A stretch of DNA of 64,000 nt from G965215225 sp965215225 (GCA_965215225.1 OZ244039.1:2253989-2317988); one strand, 5' to 3'; numbered from the stretch's first letter, positions 26,641-37,512 are shown. Made by a program: numbers and translations. Notes: generated by a model from the letters alone, not told the origin.

Positions 26641-27744
26641 ATGTATAAAGAAGGAAGTTTTTGGACGGCTAAGCAGCGACAAGGGCATTCGCTACATGAA
26701 ATTAGCTACCGAGCTTGTTTTAAGCCTCAACTGGTGGAATATTTTATAAGCACTCTAACCAAGGAAGGCGATACTGTGCTTGATCCATTTATGGGGCGCG
26801 GAACAACTGTTCTACAAGCCCTATTAGACAATCGCAATGGCTATGGCAGCGACATAAATCCTCTAGCTAAGATGCTGATAGAACCTCGTTTGCTACCACC
26901 CCAAATAAGCGATATAAAAGAACGCCTAAATCTAATTCCTCAGCACACAGATGTTTCTGAAAATTGCTCGGAGCTGTTAGTCTTCTTTCATAAGGACACA
27001 TTGAATCAGTTGGTGGCTATGAAGCATTGGTTCGCTAACAGGATACAGACAGGTCAATTTGACAGGGTAGATAATTGGATAAGAATGGTGGTGATGAATA
27101 GACTGACGGGACATTCCAATGGCTTTCTTTCGGTCACAACCATGCCACCAAATCAAGCCGTATCAATACAGACCCAGCGAAAGATAAATGAAAAACATAA
27201 TAGAACCCCAGCTAAAAAAGATGTGACGGACATTGTGCTACGCAAAACGAAAAGCTTAATGAGGTCAGGAGAAATCTATGCCAAAACAAAATACAAGCTT
27301 CGCTGTTGTGATGCGAACAACTTGAGATATGCCCGAGAGGGCGAAATAGATTTAATCTTAACTTCACCGCCTTTTTTGAATGTGGTAGATTATGCAAAAG
27401 ACAACTGGCTAAGATGCTGGTTTGGGAATGTAGCCATTCAGAAAGTGAAAATGGCAGTCTATAAAAACCCAGCCGATTGGATGCACTTCATTAGCAAAGT
27501 TTTCGGTGAATTCGCCCGTGTAGTCAAGCCTGGGGGCTATGTAGCCTTTGAAGTTGGGGAAGTCAAAAACAGGAAAATCAAATTAGAGAACCTAGTATTA
27601 CAGGCGATGAAAGGCTTGCCATTCAAATTAGAAGAAGTGCTAATCAACAAACAGAACTTCACCAAAACAGCAAACTGCTGGGGCGTAGAAAACAACCATA
27701 AGGGAACATTAACAAACCGAATAGTAATTTCAAAAAGAGTATGA
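26641..27744 (+). CDS. DNA methyltransferase (SPPF type) of a type II R-M system
   Basis: The 367-residue protein has motif X/I early (DPFMGRGTTVLQALL with GYGSDINPLAKM, about 43-77) and motif IV late (LILTSPPFLNVVDYAKDNW, about 238-256), the beta-class order for N4-cytosine or N6-adenine methylases. GGYVAFEVGEVK near the C-terminus is a further family block. It is followed, after a 107-bp gap with two repeat modules, by a nuclease gene on the same strand. A purine-rich AAAGAAG directly precedes the start. Target site not predictable. Confidence 0.85.
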   Translation: MYKEGSFWTAKQRQGHSLHEISYRACFKPQLVEYFISTLTKEGDTVLDPFMGRGTTVLQALLDNRNGYGSDINPLAKMLIEPRLLPPQISDIKERLNLIPQHTDVSENCSELLVFFHKDTLNQLVAMKHWFANRIQTGQFDRVDNWIRMVVMNRLTGHSNGFLSVTTMPPNQAVSIQTQRKINEKHNRTPAKKDVTDIVLRKTKSLMRSGEIYAKTKYKLRCCDANNLRYAREGEIDLILTSPPFLNVVDYAKDNWLRCWFGNVAIQKVKMAVYKNPADWMHFISKVFGEFARVVKPGGYVAFEVGEVKNRKIKLENLVLQAMKGLPFKLEEVLINKQNFTKTANCWGVENNHKGTLTNRIVISKRV

Positions 27745-27796
27745 ATTTACATCATAGGTGCAACGGCTTTGACGGGATCATATAACCCCATCCACC
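27743..27796. repeat. Palindromic inter-cassette module (copy 2, degenerate)
   Basis: It matches the modules at 7534-7596 and 39521-39577 in the same strand orientation: GAATTTACATCATAGGTGCA, then TTTGACGGGATCATATAACC. It lies between the methylase and nuclease genes. Relative to the adjacent hairpin it is inverted compared with the cysC copy, so the two modules behave as separate units. Confidence 0.6.
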
Positions 27797-27809
27797 TTAT
27801 CGTCTAGGG

Positions 27810-27837
27810 ACAATATAAAATTTCTACTATTGTAGAT
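27810..27837 (+). repeat. Solitary Cas12a-repeat-like hairpin before the nuclease gene
   Basis: ACAATATAA followed by AATTTCTACTATTGTAGAT (27819-27837) is identical over 28 bp to the cysC copy. It ends 14 bp before the nuclease ATG at 27852, so it lies in the leader, and a ~23-nt stretch following the repeat would cover the start codon. Confidence 0.75.
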
Positions 27838-27851
27838 TAGATAAAAAGAAT

Positions 27852-28472
27852 ATGGCTGCGGGCAATAATCACAACACTCTACAAAGCATTATCGCAAATC
27901 TGTATAACAAAGAAGTTTTCCCCATCTCTCTTTCTAAATCAGACGATGCTAGATTGATTAAGGATTTATGTAATGCAACCCTAGATGCCATACATAAAAT
28001 GGCATTAAATCCCATCCACAAAAGACGCCCCAACGAAGTTGGCAACGCGATTGAAGTCTTCATCAAAAATGCTAGAAACGAATTAAAAGGCTATTCAGCA
28101 GAAACCCCAAGCACTATTGATGGGGTTTCAAGATCATCTGGGTATCCTGACATACTGATAAAAGATCCAACGAATCGTTATTCTTATATAGAGTGTAAAA
28201 CATATACTGAGAAGACCTTAAATAGCAAATTTAGGTCATTTTTCTTATCTCCATCTAGCGCCCCCAAGGTAATATATGACGCTCACCACATTGTTATTGC
28301 TATGCAAATGAAACATATTAAGACTAATGTTTATATGTCAGAAGGATTTAAAATTATAGATGTATGTCATTTGCCTTGCATACTAAAACAAGAATGGAAT
28401 TCCAATAATGTTGAACTATACAACCAACCCATACTAGCTAGTAAAATCTACAATAGTAGAAATTCTAAATAA
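27852..28472 (+). CDS. Type II restriction endonuclease (PD-(D/E)XK-like)
   Basis: The 206-residue protein carries a typical nuclease signature, SGYPDILIKDP followed by YSYIECKTY (about 98-117), giving D and ExK catalytic residues. I cannot place it in a named specificity family. It belongs with the methylase at 26641-27744. Its last codons (KIYNSRNSK) are written by an inverted copy of the hairpin element, so its C-terminus may have been altered by insertion of that element. Confidence 0.75.
   Translation: MAAGNNHNTLQSIIANLYNKEVFPISLSKSDDARLIKDLCNATLDAIHKMALNPIHKRRPNEVGNAIEVFIKNARNELKGYSAETPSTIDGVSRSSGYPDILIKDPTNRYSYIECKTYTEKTLNSKFRSFFLSPSSAPKVIYDAHHIVIAMQMKHIKTNVYMSEGFKIIDVCHLPCILKQEWNSNNVELYNQPILASKIYNSRNSK
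28446..28464 (-). repeat. Cas12a-repeat-like hairpin at the 3' end of the nuclease gene
   Basis: The minus strand reads AATTTCTACTATTGTAGAT, all 19 bases identical to the other copies. It is inverted relative to 27819-27837, so the nuclease gene is flanked by inverted copies. It lies within the final codons. Confidence 0.75.
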
Positions 28473-28547
28473 TTATACACAACCTTCCGCTAATTCATAA
28501 GTCCCCCTATTTCGCTTTCTTTTTGGCGGGCGTCTACAAAAGAAAAT

Positions 28548-28645
28548 CTATGAAGCGAACTTGTCTTCCTCTATTGGTGGAAGGTCTGACCCTAAATGCG
28601 CACGCTTCTTATAGCTACTTCGCTTCTTAGAGGCGGCTTTCTTTT

Positions 28646-28649
<4 letters not shown>
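28548..28649 (-). CDS. 33-residue basic peptide, shorter paralogue of 41957-42097
   Basis: It begins MKKKAASKKRSSYKKR and ends LPPIEEDKFAS. Its ATG overlaps the stop of the methylase-nuclease gene (ATGA), suggesting coupling. It matches the 46-residue peptide at 41957 (MKKKAPKRRSHKKR, LRSDLPPIKEAKF). The DNA match continues past the stop (AGATTTTCTTTTGTAGAC), so this copy looks truncated by a premature stop. Confidence 0.5.
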
Positions 28650-30153
<1,504 letters not shown>

Positions 30154-30161
<8 letters not shown>

Positions 30162-30345
30162 TTTTCACCAATTCCTTGTGATTAACTAATAAATTCTGAT
30201 TTCCTTTTATCGTTCCATAAAATTTTGTATCATCCTTAAAGAGAATCGAATCGCTGCGAACATTCCCATCAAGATATTCTTGCAGATTCTTGTGATTTAA
30301 GTGGGCAAATAAGTTTGCCCTTACTCTATCTCTGTGAGACCACAT
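30154..30345 (-). CDS. Small protein upstream of the methylase-nuclease gene, unknown
   Basis: The 63-residue frame (MWSHRDRVRANLFAHLNHK, ending NHKELVKSE) overlaps the methylase start by 8 bp. The same frame is open further upstream to about 30430 (EEYFYKDTQGRGNRTK) without a clear ATG, so it may be the tail of a larger, truncated gene. Its fit with the methylase start suggests coupling. No family recognised. Confidence 0.4.
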
Positions 30346-30542
30346 ACTGACCCCCGCTATCTTGGTCCTATTGCCCCGCCCTTGTGTGTCTTTATAAAAG
30401 TATTCTTCATATCCTATCCCCTTCTTTCATAATGATAATTCATGAATTAATTATAACATAGGAAGACAACATTGGACTACATAAGAACAAGATCAAAATT
30501 AAGGCAGCTAAGAACAAAAAGAATATGAGCTCGGATAGTAAT

Positions 30543-30561
30543 AGCTACAATAGTAGAAATT
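30543..30561 (-). repeat. Cas12a-repeat-like hairpin near the methylase-nuclease locus
   Basis: The minus strand reads AATTTCTACTATTGTAGCT, 18 of 19 identical to the other copies (last T-A-G-A-T changed to T-A-G-C-T). It lies between the 48-residue gene at 30593-30739 and the promoter side of the methylase-nuclease locus, in the direction of both. Confidence 0.65.
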
Positions 30562-30592
30562 TTAGGAAGTTATATACTTGGATGCCGAAATT

Positions 30593-30739
30593 TTATTTGA
30601 ATATCGCGCGCTCTATTTTTCGTTGTTTTTGGAGTCTTTTTCTGTCTTTTATCAAGAATCTGATGGCTTTTTTCAATTCCGGATGCTTTATTCGCGGCAG
30701 AATCTTTTCCAGCTCGGTAGGTTCTTTCTGTTTGGTCAT
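30593..30739 (-). CDS. 48-residue basic protein
   Basis: It begins MTKQKEPTELEKILPRIKHP and ends QKQRKIERAIFK. GGAGAA lies 7 bases before the ATG, a good ribosome binding site, and the composition (Lys/Arg/Glu-rich, helical) looks like a real small protein rather than a chance frame. Function unknown. It could be a DNA-binding or regulatory peptide for the R-M genes downstream on the same strand. The plus-strand frames over the same DNA are hydrophobic shadows. Confidence 0.5.
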   Translation of the reverse strand: MTKQKEPTELEKILPRIKHPELKKAIRFLIKDRKRLQKQRKIERAIFK

Positions 30740-30903
30740 GATATTCTTTCTCCTTTTATCTTTATCTTTATCTTTCTATTCATCTGATTTCACTGGGTTG
30801 AATCATATCTTTCATAGTTGCTATTATAAGACGACGGCGGTTAATATGTCGCTTCAATAGAACAACAAGTGATTTTTTGGTGTAATAGACATAAAATAGC
30901 AAG

Positions 30904-33522
30904 ATGACAAGAAAGAACTTAAATATGAGCGCAGCGGAGATTCGCCGTGCCTTTATAGATTATTTTGTTGCCAAGGAGCATACAGAGGTTGAGAGTGCTT
31001 CCTTAATACCAGCTGGCGACCCTAGTCTACTATTCACCAATTCGGGTATGGTGCCGTTCAAGGATGTTTTTCTGGGCAAGGAAAAGAGGTCCTATAACAG
31101 AGCGGTGACAGCCCAGCGATGTGTGAGGGCAGGCGGCAAACACAATGACTTGGAGAATGTAGGCTATACCGCCCGCCACCATACCTTCTTTGAAATGCTA
31201 GGCAATTTCAGCTTTGGCGACTACTTCAAGCAACAAGCCATAGTCTTTGCTTGGGAACTGGTGACCGAAAAAATTGGTCTGCCGCCAGATAGCCTGTGGG
31301 TCACGGTTCATCATACAGATAAGGAGGCTCATCAAATCTGGCACAAAGAGATCGGGGTGCCGCTAGAACGGATTGCTTCGCTGGATGAAGACAATTTTTG
31401 GCAGATGGGCGAGACAGGTCCTTGCGGCCCCTGTTCTGAAATTTTCTATGACCATGGACCTGAAATAGCGGGAGGCCCACCTGGTAGCCCAAATGAGGAT
31501 GAGGGAGAGAGATTTATTGAGATATGGAATCTAGTCTTTATGCAGTTTAACCGCAACCAAGATGGCGCTCTCAATCCCTTGCCTCGCCCTTCGGTGGATA
31601 CTGGCATGGGACTGGAACGGATGGCGGCTGTTCTACAAGGGGTTCACAATAATTATGAAACCGACCTGTTTGGCGGATTAATTAAAGCAACCAAAGGGCT
31701 GTGTAATGAGCGCCCCCTAGCAAGTTCGCTCCATATCATTGCAGACCATATCCGCTCAAGTGCCTTTCTTATCGCAGATGGTGTCCAGCCCTCTAATGAG
31801 GGGCGTGGCTATGTGCTCCGCCGTATTATGAGACGCGCCATCCGTCATGGGCACAAGCTGGGAATTGAGTCTCCCTTCTTTCATAAGCTGGTAGAGCCCT
31901 TGGCAACCGAGATGGGCGATGCCTATCCCATTATCCGTCAGGCGCGAATAGCCCAAACCATTAAGAAGGAGGAAGAGCGCTTCGCTCAGACATTGCAACA
32001 GGGTTTGGAGTTGCTGAATAGAGAGATCGCCCAAACAAGTGGCAAGCAGCTTGCAGGTGAGCTGGTATTTACTCTCTATGATACCTATGGATTTCCGCCC
32101 GACCTAAGTGCCGATATAGCCCAAGAAAAGGGCATGGCGGTAGATTGGGACGAGTTTGGCGAACGAATGGAGCAACAACGGAAGAGGTCGCGCGCCTATA
32201 GTATGTTTCGCAAGCAGCAGTATTCATTGCCTAGGGCTCTGACCTCTACCGAGTTTGTGGGTTATGAACAAAATACTACAAATACCGAGATACTTGCCTT
32301 GCTGAATGCCAAAGGAGAAGGCTGCACCAAGCTAGAACAGGGGGAAGAAGGTATAGTGATATTGGCTAGGACTCCCTTCTATGCCGAAAGCGGTGGGCAA
32401 ACTGGCGACAGGGGAAATATCATTTGTTCTGATGGCTTGTTTGAGGTGCGCGACACCCAAAAACAGGACGAGCTGTTCCTCCATTTCGGTCAGACCCAGG
32501 AAGGCTCTCTAAAAACAGGCTCTCAGGTTGAGGCACAAATAGATCTAGCTAATCGGTTGGAAACTAGCCGTCATCACAGCGCTACCCATCTGCTCCATAG
32601 TGCCCTCCACCAGATCATAGGAAAGGAGGCTCAGCAGCGAGGATCGCGCGTAACCGCCAATCATCTCAGATTAGACTTTACCTATGGCGAGGCAATGACC
32701 TCCGAACAGCTCAATGAGGTAGAGGACTGGGTGAATGACAGAATCCAAGCAGCCGAACCAGTCTCTATAAGTCACAAACCTCTTAATCAGGCAAAGAAGG
32801 AAGGCGCCTTGGCTCTGTTCGGGGAAAAATATGGCGAGCAGGTGAGAGTTGTTAAGATGGGAGAGGCTTCCATTGAGCTATGTGGCGGCACCCATGTGAA
32901 GAATCTGGCAGCTATCGGCTCTTTCATCCTATTGAGTGAAAGCTCTATCTCTGCTGGCGTCAGGCGAATAGAAGCCCTAACTAGTTTAGCGGCGCGCAAA
33001 ATGCAACATAACCAGCGCCAAACTCTAGCCAAGCTGACCAACCTGCTCCAAACCAAAGACAATAACCAGATGATAGCAAAGGTGGAGAGCCTAAATAGCA
33101 AGGTGATGGAATTAGAAAGAAAGCTGAGCCAGCTAGATAAGGAACAGAAATTGAAACAGCTAACCAGTCATATCAAAAAACCGCTCACTATCAATGGTAT
33201 TCAGCTGCTCGCGTTGCCATTGGAAAATATGCCAGTTGCGGCAATGAATGAGTTTGCCGATAGATGCCGTGATGAAATAGAGAGTGGGATACTAGTGCTA
33301 GCCAATAAGCAGAGAGATAAGGTGAGTCTGCTGATAAGCAGTTCAGGGGATATAGCCAAGAAGTATCCAGCCAAGGAGTTGGCTCAATATCTCGCTAAGC
33401 AGCTGGATGGCAGTGGCGGCGGAGACGATAAGCGAGCCAGAGGAGGTGGCAGTAAGCCACTTAGCCAAACCGAACTGAAGTCGCTCTTAGGCTCAGCAGA
33501 GAATTGGATTGCTTCTCATTAG
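30904..33522 (+). CDS. alaS: Alanyl-tRNA synthetase
   Basis: AlaS charges tRNA-Ala and edits Ser/Gly mischarging. The 872-residue protein has the class II core (RRAFIDYF, FTNSGMVPFKDVFLG, RCVRAGGKHNDLENVG, FFEMLGNFSFGDYFK), GMGLERMAAVLQG, the editing motif HHSATHLLHSAL and ELCGGTHV, and a C-terminal coiled coil plus C-Ala domain with a Gly-rich insertion (GSGGGDDKRARGGGS). The likely start is the ATG at 30928 (MSAAEIRRAF) or 30904. Length and motifs are normal. Confidence 0.97.
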   Translation: MTRKNLNMSAAEIRRAFIDYFVAKEHTEVESASLIPAGDPSLLFTNSGMVPFKDVFLGKEKRSYNRAVTAQRCVRAGGKHNDLENVGYTARHHTFFEMLGNFSFGDYFKQQAIVFAWELVTEKIGLPPDSLWVTVHHTDKEAHQIWHKEIGVPLERIASLDEDNFWQMGETGPCGPCSEIFYDHGPEIAGGPPGSPNEDEGERFIEIWNLVFMQFNRNQDGALNPLPRPSVDTGMGLERMAAVLQGVHNNYETDLFGGLIKATKGLCNERPLASSLHIIADHIRSSAFLIADGVQPSNEGRGYVLRRIMRRAIRHGHKLGIESPFFHKLVEPLATEMGDAYPIIRQARIAQTIKKEEERFAQTLQQGLELLNREIAQTSGKQLAGELVFTLYDTYGFPPDLSADIAQEKGMAVDWDEFGERMEQQRKRSRAYSMFRKQQYSLPRALTSTEFVGYEQNTTNTEILALLNAKGEGCTKLEQGEEGIVILARTPFYAESGGQTGDRGNIICSDGLFEVRDTQKQDELFLHFGQTQEGSLKTGSQVEAQIDLANRLETSRHHSATHLLHSALHQIIGKEAQQRGSRVTANHLRLDFTYGEAMTSEQLNEVEDWVNDRIQAAEPVSISHKPLNQAKKEGALALFGEKYGEQVRVVKMGEASIELCGGTHVKNLAAIGSFILLSESSISAGVRRIEALTSLAARKMQHNQRQTLAKLTNLLQTKDNNQMIAKVESLNSKVMELERKLSQLDKEQKLKQLTSHIKKPLTINGIQLLALPLENMPVAAMNEFADRCRDEIESGILVLANKQRDKVSLLISSSGDIAKKYPAKELAQYLAKQLDGSGGGDDKRARGGGSKPLSQTELKSLLGSAENWIASH

Positions 33523-33528
33523 GTTGTG

Positions 33529-33630
33529 AGAGGACTAGGTGGCCTCTTGCCAGCTAAGGCAGTTTGAACGATGACAACAGCGTGACTTGTTAGAAGACTA
33601 GGTAGCCTCCTGCCAGCTAAGGCAGTTTGA
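33529..33630. repeat. Two direct repeats after alaS with small hairpins
   Basis: GACTAGGTGGCCTCTTGCC and AGCTAAGGCAGTTTGA occur at 33532-33567 and again with one or two changes at 33596-33630. The second copy contains CTGCCAGCTAAGGCAG, a 5-bp stem. They could act as a terminator between the convergent alaS and the decayed nuclease gene, though no T-run follows. Confidence 0.5.
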
Positions 33631-33631
33631 C

Positions 33632-34248
33632 TCAATAATTATATTTTTCAAAAGCATTAGATAGAGCTCTTGCTTTCGTTTCAGACAGTATCTGTCTCGC
33701 CACTGCTACGCTCGCTTTTTGGGCAAATCCTGCCACTTCTGTTGGTGGCTTACGGCGCAAATCCATAGGCAGTATATTTCTTTCATCCTGCATTATTTCC
33801 AATAGCCCTCTTTTGTGTAGCTGCACCGCATCTGCTCTATCCTTTATGTCTGTTGGATCTACCATTTCAGGTGTACCATATACTATGCCAACTTCAGATA
33901 CTACAAACGGCAGTAGCCCATTCCCTGATACCGCCTCCCTGTTTATTCATTAGTATTACACTATTAGCACCGCCAGTGAACACACCTTTTAGCGACAAGA
34001 GTTTCTGATTAGGTAATGTCTCCATGCGTTGCCTGGCTCCCATATAGGTTGCACTCAATGCCTACACTTCGCAATAGCGCATAGGTGAAGACTTCCAAGG
34101 CTCCTCCTGTTATAAATCTGTTTTCTTTAATCGTAGTGTTGTACCTCTCTATAAGGGTGTTAAATGCAGCCTCATATTCTCTTTTCACCTGTGGGGCGAG
34201 GTCAGCGCGTAAGCGGTCGAATACCCGTCTTTCCTGATGGTAGCTCAC
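33632..34248 (-). pseudogene. Type II restriction endonuclease, broken by two frameshifts
   Basis: Three successive frames read as one protein of about 205 residues. The first is 34248-34009 (GTG start, SYHQERRVFDRLRADLAPQ). The second covers about 34020-33890 (METLPNQKLLSLKGVFTGGA) and the third about 33930-33632 (LLPFVVSEVGIVYG, then DRADAVQLHKRGLLE). The GTG overlaps the methylase stop by one base, the normal layout of an R-M pair. One-base changes near 34015 and 33920 would restore it. Family not recognised; probably inactive. Confidence 0.55.
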
Positions 34249-35198
34249 TATGGAGATGCCCTGTGGTGTTCTGCTAGCTTAGTATATTCCGTTATTAGCT
34301 GGTGTTTGCGAATGGGGGGTGGGCAAAGCATTCTCTTCTCTGCTAATCTTAAATACTCCATTTCTACATCCATGCCTATACACCGCCTCTTGTGTCTTCT
34401 GGCGGCTATAGCCGTTTGACCACTCCCAATAAACGGGTCTAAGATACTATCCTCCTCTTGTGAGTACAACAACAGCAATCGCCTCACTAGTTCCTCTGGG
34501 TATGGGCAAGGGTGGTCTATTGTCCTGGGCGGCACTGGTGCTATATGCCATACATTGTTTGCAATGTCTTTGGTAAATAGCTTATCTACCGCTATTGCGG
34601 TTTTCCTACCCCGCCGCGGCGCCCCTTGCTTGCGAAATATCAGAATATACTCGGTCATTATATTGGGGTAGTAATAGCCGGCATAGGGCTTTTGAATATA
34701 GCACCCCGCTCGGCGCACACCCCCAGTCACCTTATTCCAAATAATGTCTTGGTGAAAGTCCCATCCTGCCGCCTGCATTCTTTCGGTAATTGCCATGGGT
34801 ATGGGATAGTGCTTGCCTTTGTATAAGAGAGTGCCTATTACTATGGCACAAAAACCCCCTTCTATTGTTACCCGCAAGACTTCCCTAAAGGCTTTCTCTA
34901 TGTTGTCAAGGTAGTCCTGATAGGTTTCACCAAAACTGCTATACTCCCTTTCGCGATGCCAAGCGCCATTGTCCTTAGTGTGGATATCATAGTCAATCGC
35001 ATTCCAATAGGGAGGTGAGGTTATGGTTAGGTGGATTGAATTATCCGCCAGTTGTGGCATCTTAAGGCACGACTGGTTGTAGAGGGCATAGTCCTTACCC
35101 TTTATGGCAGCTCTTATGATAGCTTTCCTGGTTCTCGCCGGTTTGGCAGAACCAGTGCCCGTGTCCCTTTGAGCTGCCGTCGCGGGCTTATGAATCAT
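34248..35198 (-). CDS. DNA methyltransferase (SPPY type)
   Basis: The 316-residue protein has motif IV TITSPPYWNAIDYD (about 58-71), a variable middle region with GGVRRAGCYIQKPYAGYY, and motif I at the C-terminal side (DPFIGSGQTAIAARRHKR with CIGMDVEMEY, about 258-285). This is the beta-class order, N4-cytosine or N6-adenine. The N-terminal ~30 residues are basic. It forms a pair with the broken nuclease gene that follows, so it now probably acts as an orphan methylase. Confidence 0.85.
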   Translation of the reverse strand: MIHKPATAAQRDTGTGSAKPARTRKAIIRAAIKGKDYALYNQSCLKMPQLADNSIHLTITSPPYWNAIDYDIHTKDNGAWHREREYSSFGETYQDYLDNIEKAFREVLRVTIEGGFCAIVIGTLLYKGKHYPIPMAITERMQAAGWDFHQDIIWNKVTGGVRRAGCYIQKPYAGYYYPNIMTEYILIFRKQGAPRRGRKTAIAVDKLFTKDIANNVWHIAPVPPRTIDHPCPYPEELVRRLLLLYSQEEDSILDPFIGSGQTAIAARRHKRRCIGMDVEMEYLRLAEKRMLCPPPIRKHQLITEYTKLAEHHRASP

Positions 35199-35362
35199 GT
35201 GAATAATTTGCTGTAAATGTACCTATATTAATTATCTTTTGTATAAACTACTAGTCAGCAGCTTGGCCGCCAGAAAACAAGTTGATAAACTATACTAATT
35301 TTAGCACTTCGCCTGCCAAAAGTGCCTATATTTTATCAAGAGATGGATGGCAGGAGGTGGAA

Positions 35363-36061
35363 TCAAGTAGGCTTGGTTTCGTTCTTTCTTTTTAGATATT
35401 TGTCCTTTACGGCAGAGATGAATACTTTAAAGAAGTTTTCAATCCCTAGTTCTTTTTCAAGTAGGTTAAAAGCAGAAGGGGTTATGGCGGACAAGTCATC
35501 ATATTCGCATAATCTTAGGATTTCATCTCCTTCCAACAAGAAAACAGCCAAGCACTGAACATCTGGAACATGGTCTTTGCCATGATCCTGAACTAGCTTG
35601 GCATATCTTTGGATGTCCTCAGCAGAGATATGCTCACGCCTGCTAATTTCTCCCTTCCTATTTTTGTAGGGAATGGGTTCAGGCAGTAACATGATATGCC
35701 CGAAGACTATATTCTCAGCGCGAAGGTTTGCCGTCTCCCCTAATTGTTGCTCGAAATAGTTATTCTTGTTTTGCTTGTAATTACTCATTACAAGCTTGAT
35801 ACTCACCACTCCAAGAACAAGCTCTCCTCTAGATACCCTCACATCAACCCTCTTTTCGTAATATCTGCCAACAACACTCTTCTCCTCCCGATTGCTATCA
35901 GAAAGCCCAACAACCAAGTAATTCTTGCCAAGCCTTCTTTGTAGCTCCTCAATCACCCATCCATGCAAAGGTTTGATCTTTTCAGTTGATCTGGGACCGC
36001 CAGAAATATAGCGTCTATAAGACTCTCGAAGCACCATAAGGAAACGGCTTCTTATTTCCAT
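35363..36061 (-). CDS. Type II restriction endonuclease paired with the NPPY methylase
   Basis: The preferred start is ATG 36061 (MEIRSRFLMVLRESYRRY), which overlaps the methylase end by about 10 bp; a longer frame opens at 36124. The core KRVDVRVSRGELVLGVVSIK followed by SNYKQNKNNYFEQQLGETAN looks like a nuclease family in which a methylase-linked enzyme carries a D...xIK-type site. The usual E of ExK is replaced by S or supplied elsewhere. Name and site are unknown. Coupling to the methylase supports the role. Confidence 0.65.
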   Translation of the reverse strand: MEIRSRFLMVLRESYRRYISGGPRSTEKIKPLHGWVIEELQRRLGKNYLVVGLSDSNREEKSVVGRYYEKRVDVRVSRGELVLGVVSIKLVMSNYKQNKNNYFEQQLGETANLRAENIVFGHIMLLPEPIPYKNRKGEISRREHISAEDIQRYAKLVQDHGKDHVPDVQCLAVFLLEGDEILRLCEYDDLSAITPSAFNLLEKELGIENFFKVFISAVKDKYLKRKNETKPT

Positions 36062-37512
36062 GCCATTGCTTGTTCTACTGGCAAGGCAAAATCTTGGATA
36101 TACCGCTTGGCATAGCTGAACCATCCGTTTCTGAATGGTTGAGAAAACTCTCTCACATGATGTTCCATAGCTGGACTATTCAACTTTTTCACTAAACTAG
36201 CCAGTTCAATAGCTATGCGCGGCTTAATACAATAGCCAGAATAGAACATAGCAGCTGGGTTTTCGCATATTTGGAAATTGGGAGATGGGTTCATAGACGA
36301 AGTCAGTATTTTGTGGCCAAAAGAGGTTCTAATTCCAACCTCCCTCCCATAGCCATACCACTTTTTCTTGTCAATCTTTCCTTTATCGCGGGAGAGTAAT
36401 AGTTTCTTGTTCTGACTCAACCAGTTGTAAGCATAAGGGAAATTATTTTGAAAGGCACTCTCTGGCATTAGCTTGCCATGATCACCATAGGGGAAAATAG
36501 CCACTCGCTCTAGCCTATCTTTACCATTTCTCAAAACTGAAGCCTTAAGGATAGGGCGGACAGCCCCCTTCTCAATGACTAATTCTTTCCCTTCCAGCTC
36601 GCAAATAACGAAATCATCTTGCCAACTATTAACCGCCAAAATAAATACCTTATCGGCAAGGGTCTGAACGCCCACATGAATATCAGCAATATCAGAGAGT
36701 TTTACTGAAGCAGCTCTTGATGGTTTGAAACTAGCAGATACTACCGCCCACTTGGAGCTGGATTTCATTAGCTTGTAGGAATTGGCAAACTTCCTTCCGT
36801 TCCATCGGTATATTTTCTCCAGCCCAGCTGCTTTACCCTTAGATATATGGGTAATACAGGTGTAGGTACTCAGGCCAGGGAATACCTGATAGTCCCTATA
36901 ATCATAGAGGGATATAATTCTATGATTGGCTTCCAGGTCAAGGCGCATCTTCTTCCCGGCATCATTTCGTAACCAACCACTTGGCGATATGTATATTAGG
37001 TTTCCCTTGTCTTTCAATAATCTTAATCCCAACTCAAAAAAGACAATATAGAGATCACTGGAACCACAGAAATACTGCCAACCAGATTTTCTTATCTTTT
37101 CCCTTCGCTCCGCTTCAAGGTGCTGAATTCGGACATAAGGAGGATTACCTACAACCCAATCAAAGCTGCCTGAGTCTTCTTGCCATGCATCCATAGCATC
37201 AGTATGGAGCACGCGCCAAAAGGTTGATGGAATAGACCTGCCCAGTATTCGTTCAGCGGTATCTGATAACCTAGCCCTACAAATCTGCACAGCTTCTCCA
37301 TTCACATCATAGCCAGTTATTTGCTTTAGGGTTGTCATGTCCCCTCCTCTTTTACAAATCTCCTCGACAATGGGGGCAAGGAAATCCCCTGTGCCGCAAG
37401 CAGGGTCGCATATACGCACCCCCTCGATCTTACTAGCAAATAAAGGGGTGAGCATTTGTCTCACTATTTCGGGTGGAGTATAGACCCTCCCGAAGTGCTT
37501 AATATCGTTCAT
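36052..37512 (-). CDS. N6-adenine DNA methyltransferase (NPPY, gamma type)
   Basis: The 486-residue protein begins with the TaqI/Eco57I-like segment GRVYTPPEIVRQML. Motif I follows (CDPACGTGDFLAPIV, about 34-48) and motif IV is VVGNPPYVRIQHLE (about 121-134). A C-terminal target-recognition region contains HVGVQTLADKVF and WYGYGREVGI. It methylates adenine in an unknown site. It lies 5 bp after the upstream nuclease gene and overlaps its own nuclease gene, so two R-M systems form one operon-like block (39487 to 35363). Confidence 0.88.
   Translation of the reverse strand: MNDIKHFGRVYTPPEIVRQMLTPLFASKIEGVRICDPACGTGDFLAPIVEEICKRGGDMTTLKQITGYDVNGEAVQICRARLSDTAERILGRSIPSTFWRVLHTDAMDAWQEDSGSFDWVVGNPPYVRIQHLEAERREKIRKSGWQYFCGSSDLYIVFFELGLRLLKDKGNLIYISPSGWLRNDAGKKMRLDLEANHRIISLYDYRDYQVFPGLSTYTCITHISKGKAAGLEKIYRWNGRKFANSYKLMKSSSKWAVVSASFKPSRAASVKLSDIADIHVGVQTLADKVFILAVNSWQDDFVICELEGKELVIEKGAVRPILKASVLRNGKDRLERVAIFPYGDHGKLMPESAFQNNFPYAYNWLSQNKKLLLSRDKGKIDKKKWYGYGREVGIRTSFGHKILTSSMNPSPNFQICENPAAMFYSGYCIKPRIAIELASLVKKLNSPAMEHHVREFSQPFRNGWFSYAKRYIQDFALPVEQAMAWK

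Noticed and set aside
30525..30860. Plus-strand 111-codon hydrophobic frame
   Set aside because: The minus-strand 48-residue gene with a ribosome binding site explains the region better; the plus frame begins inside the hairpin element and has no family.
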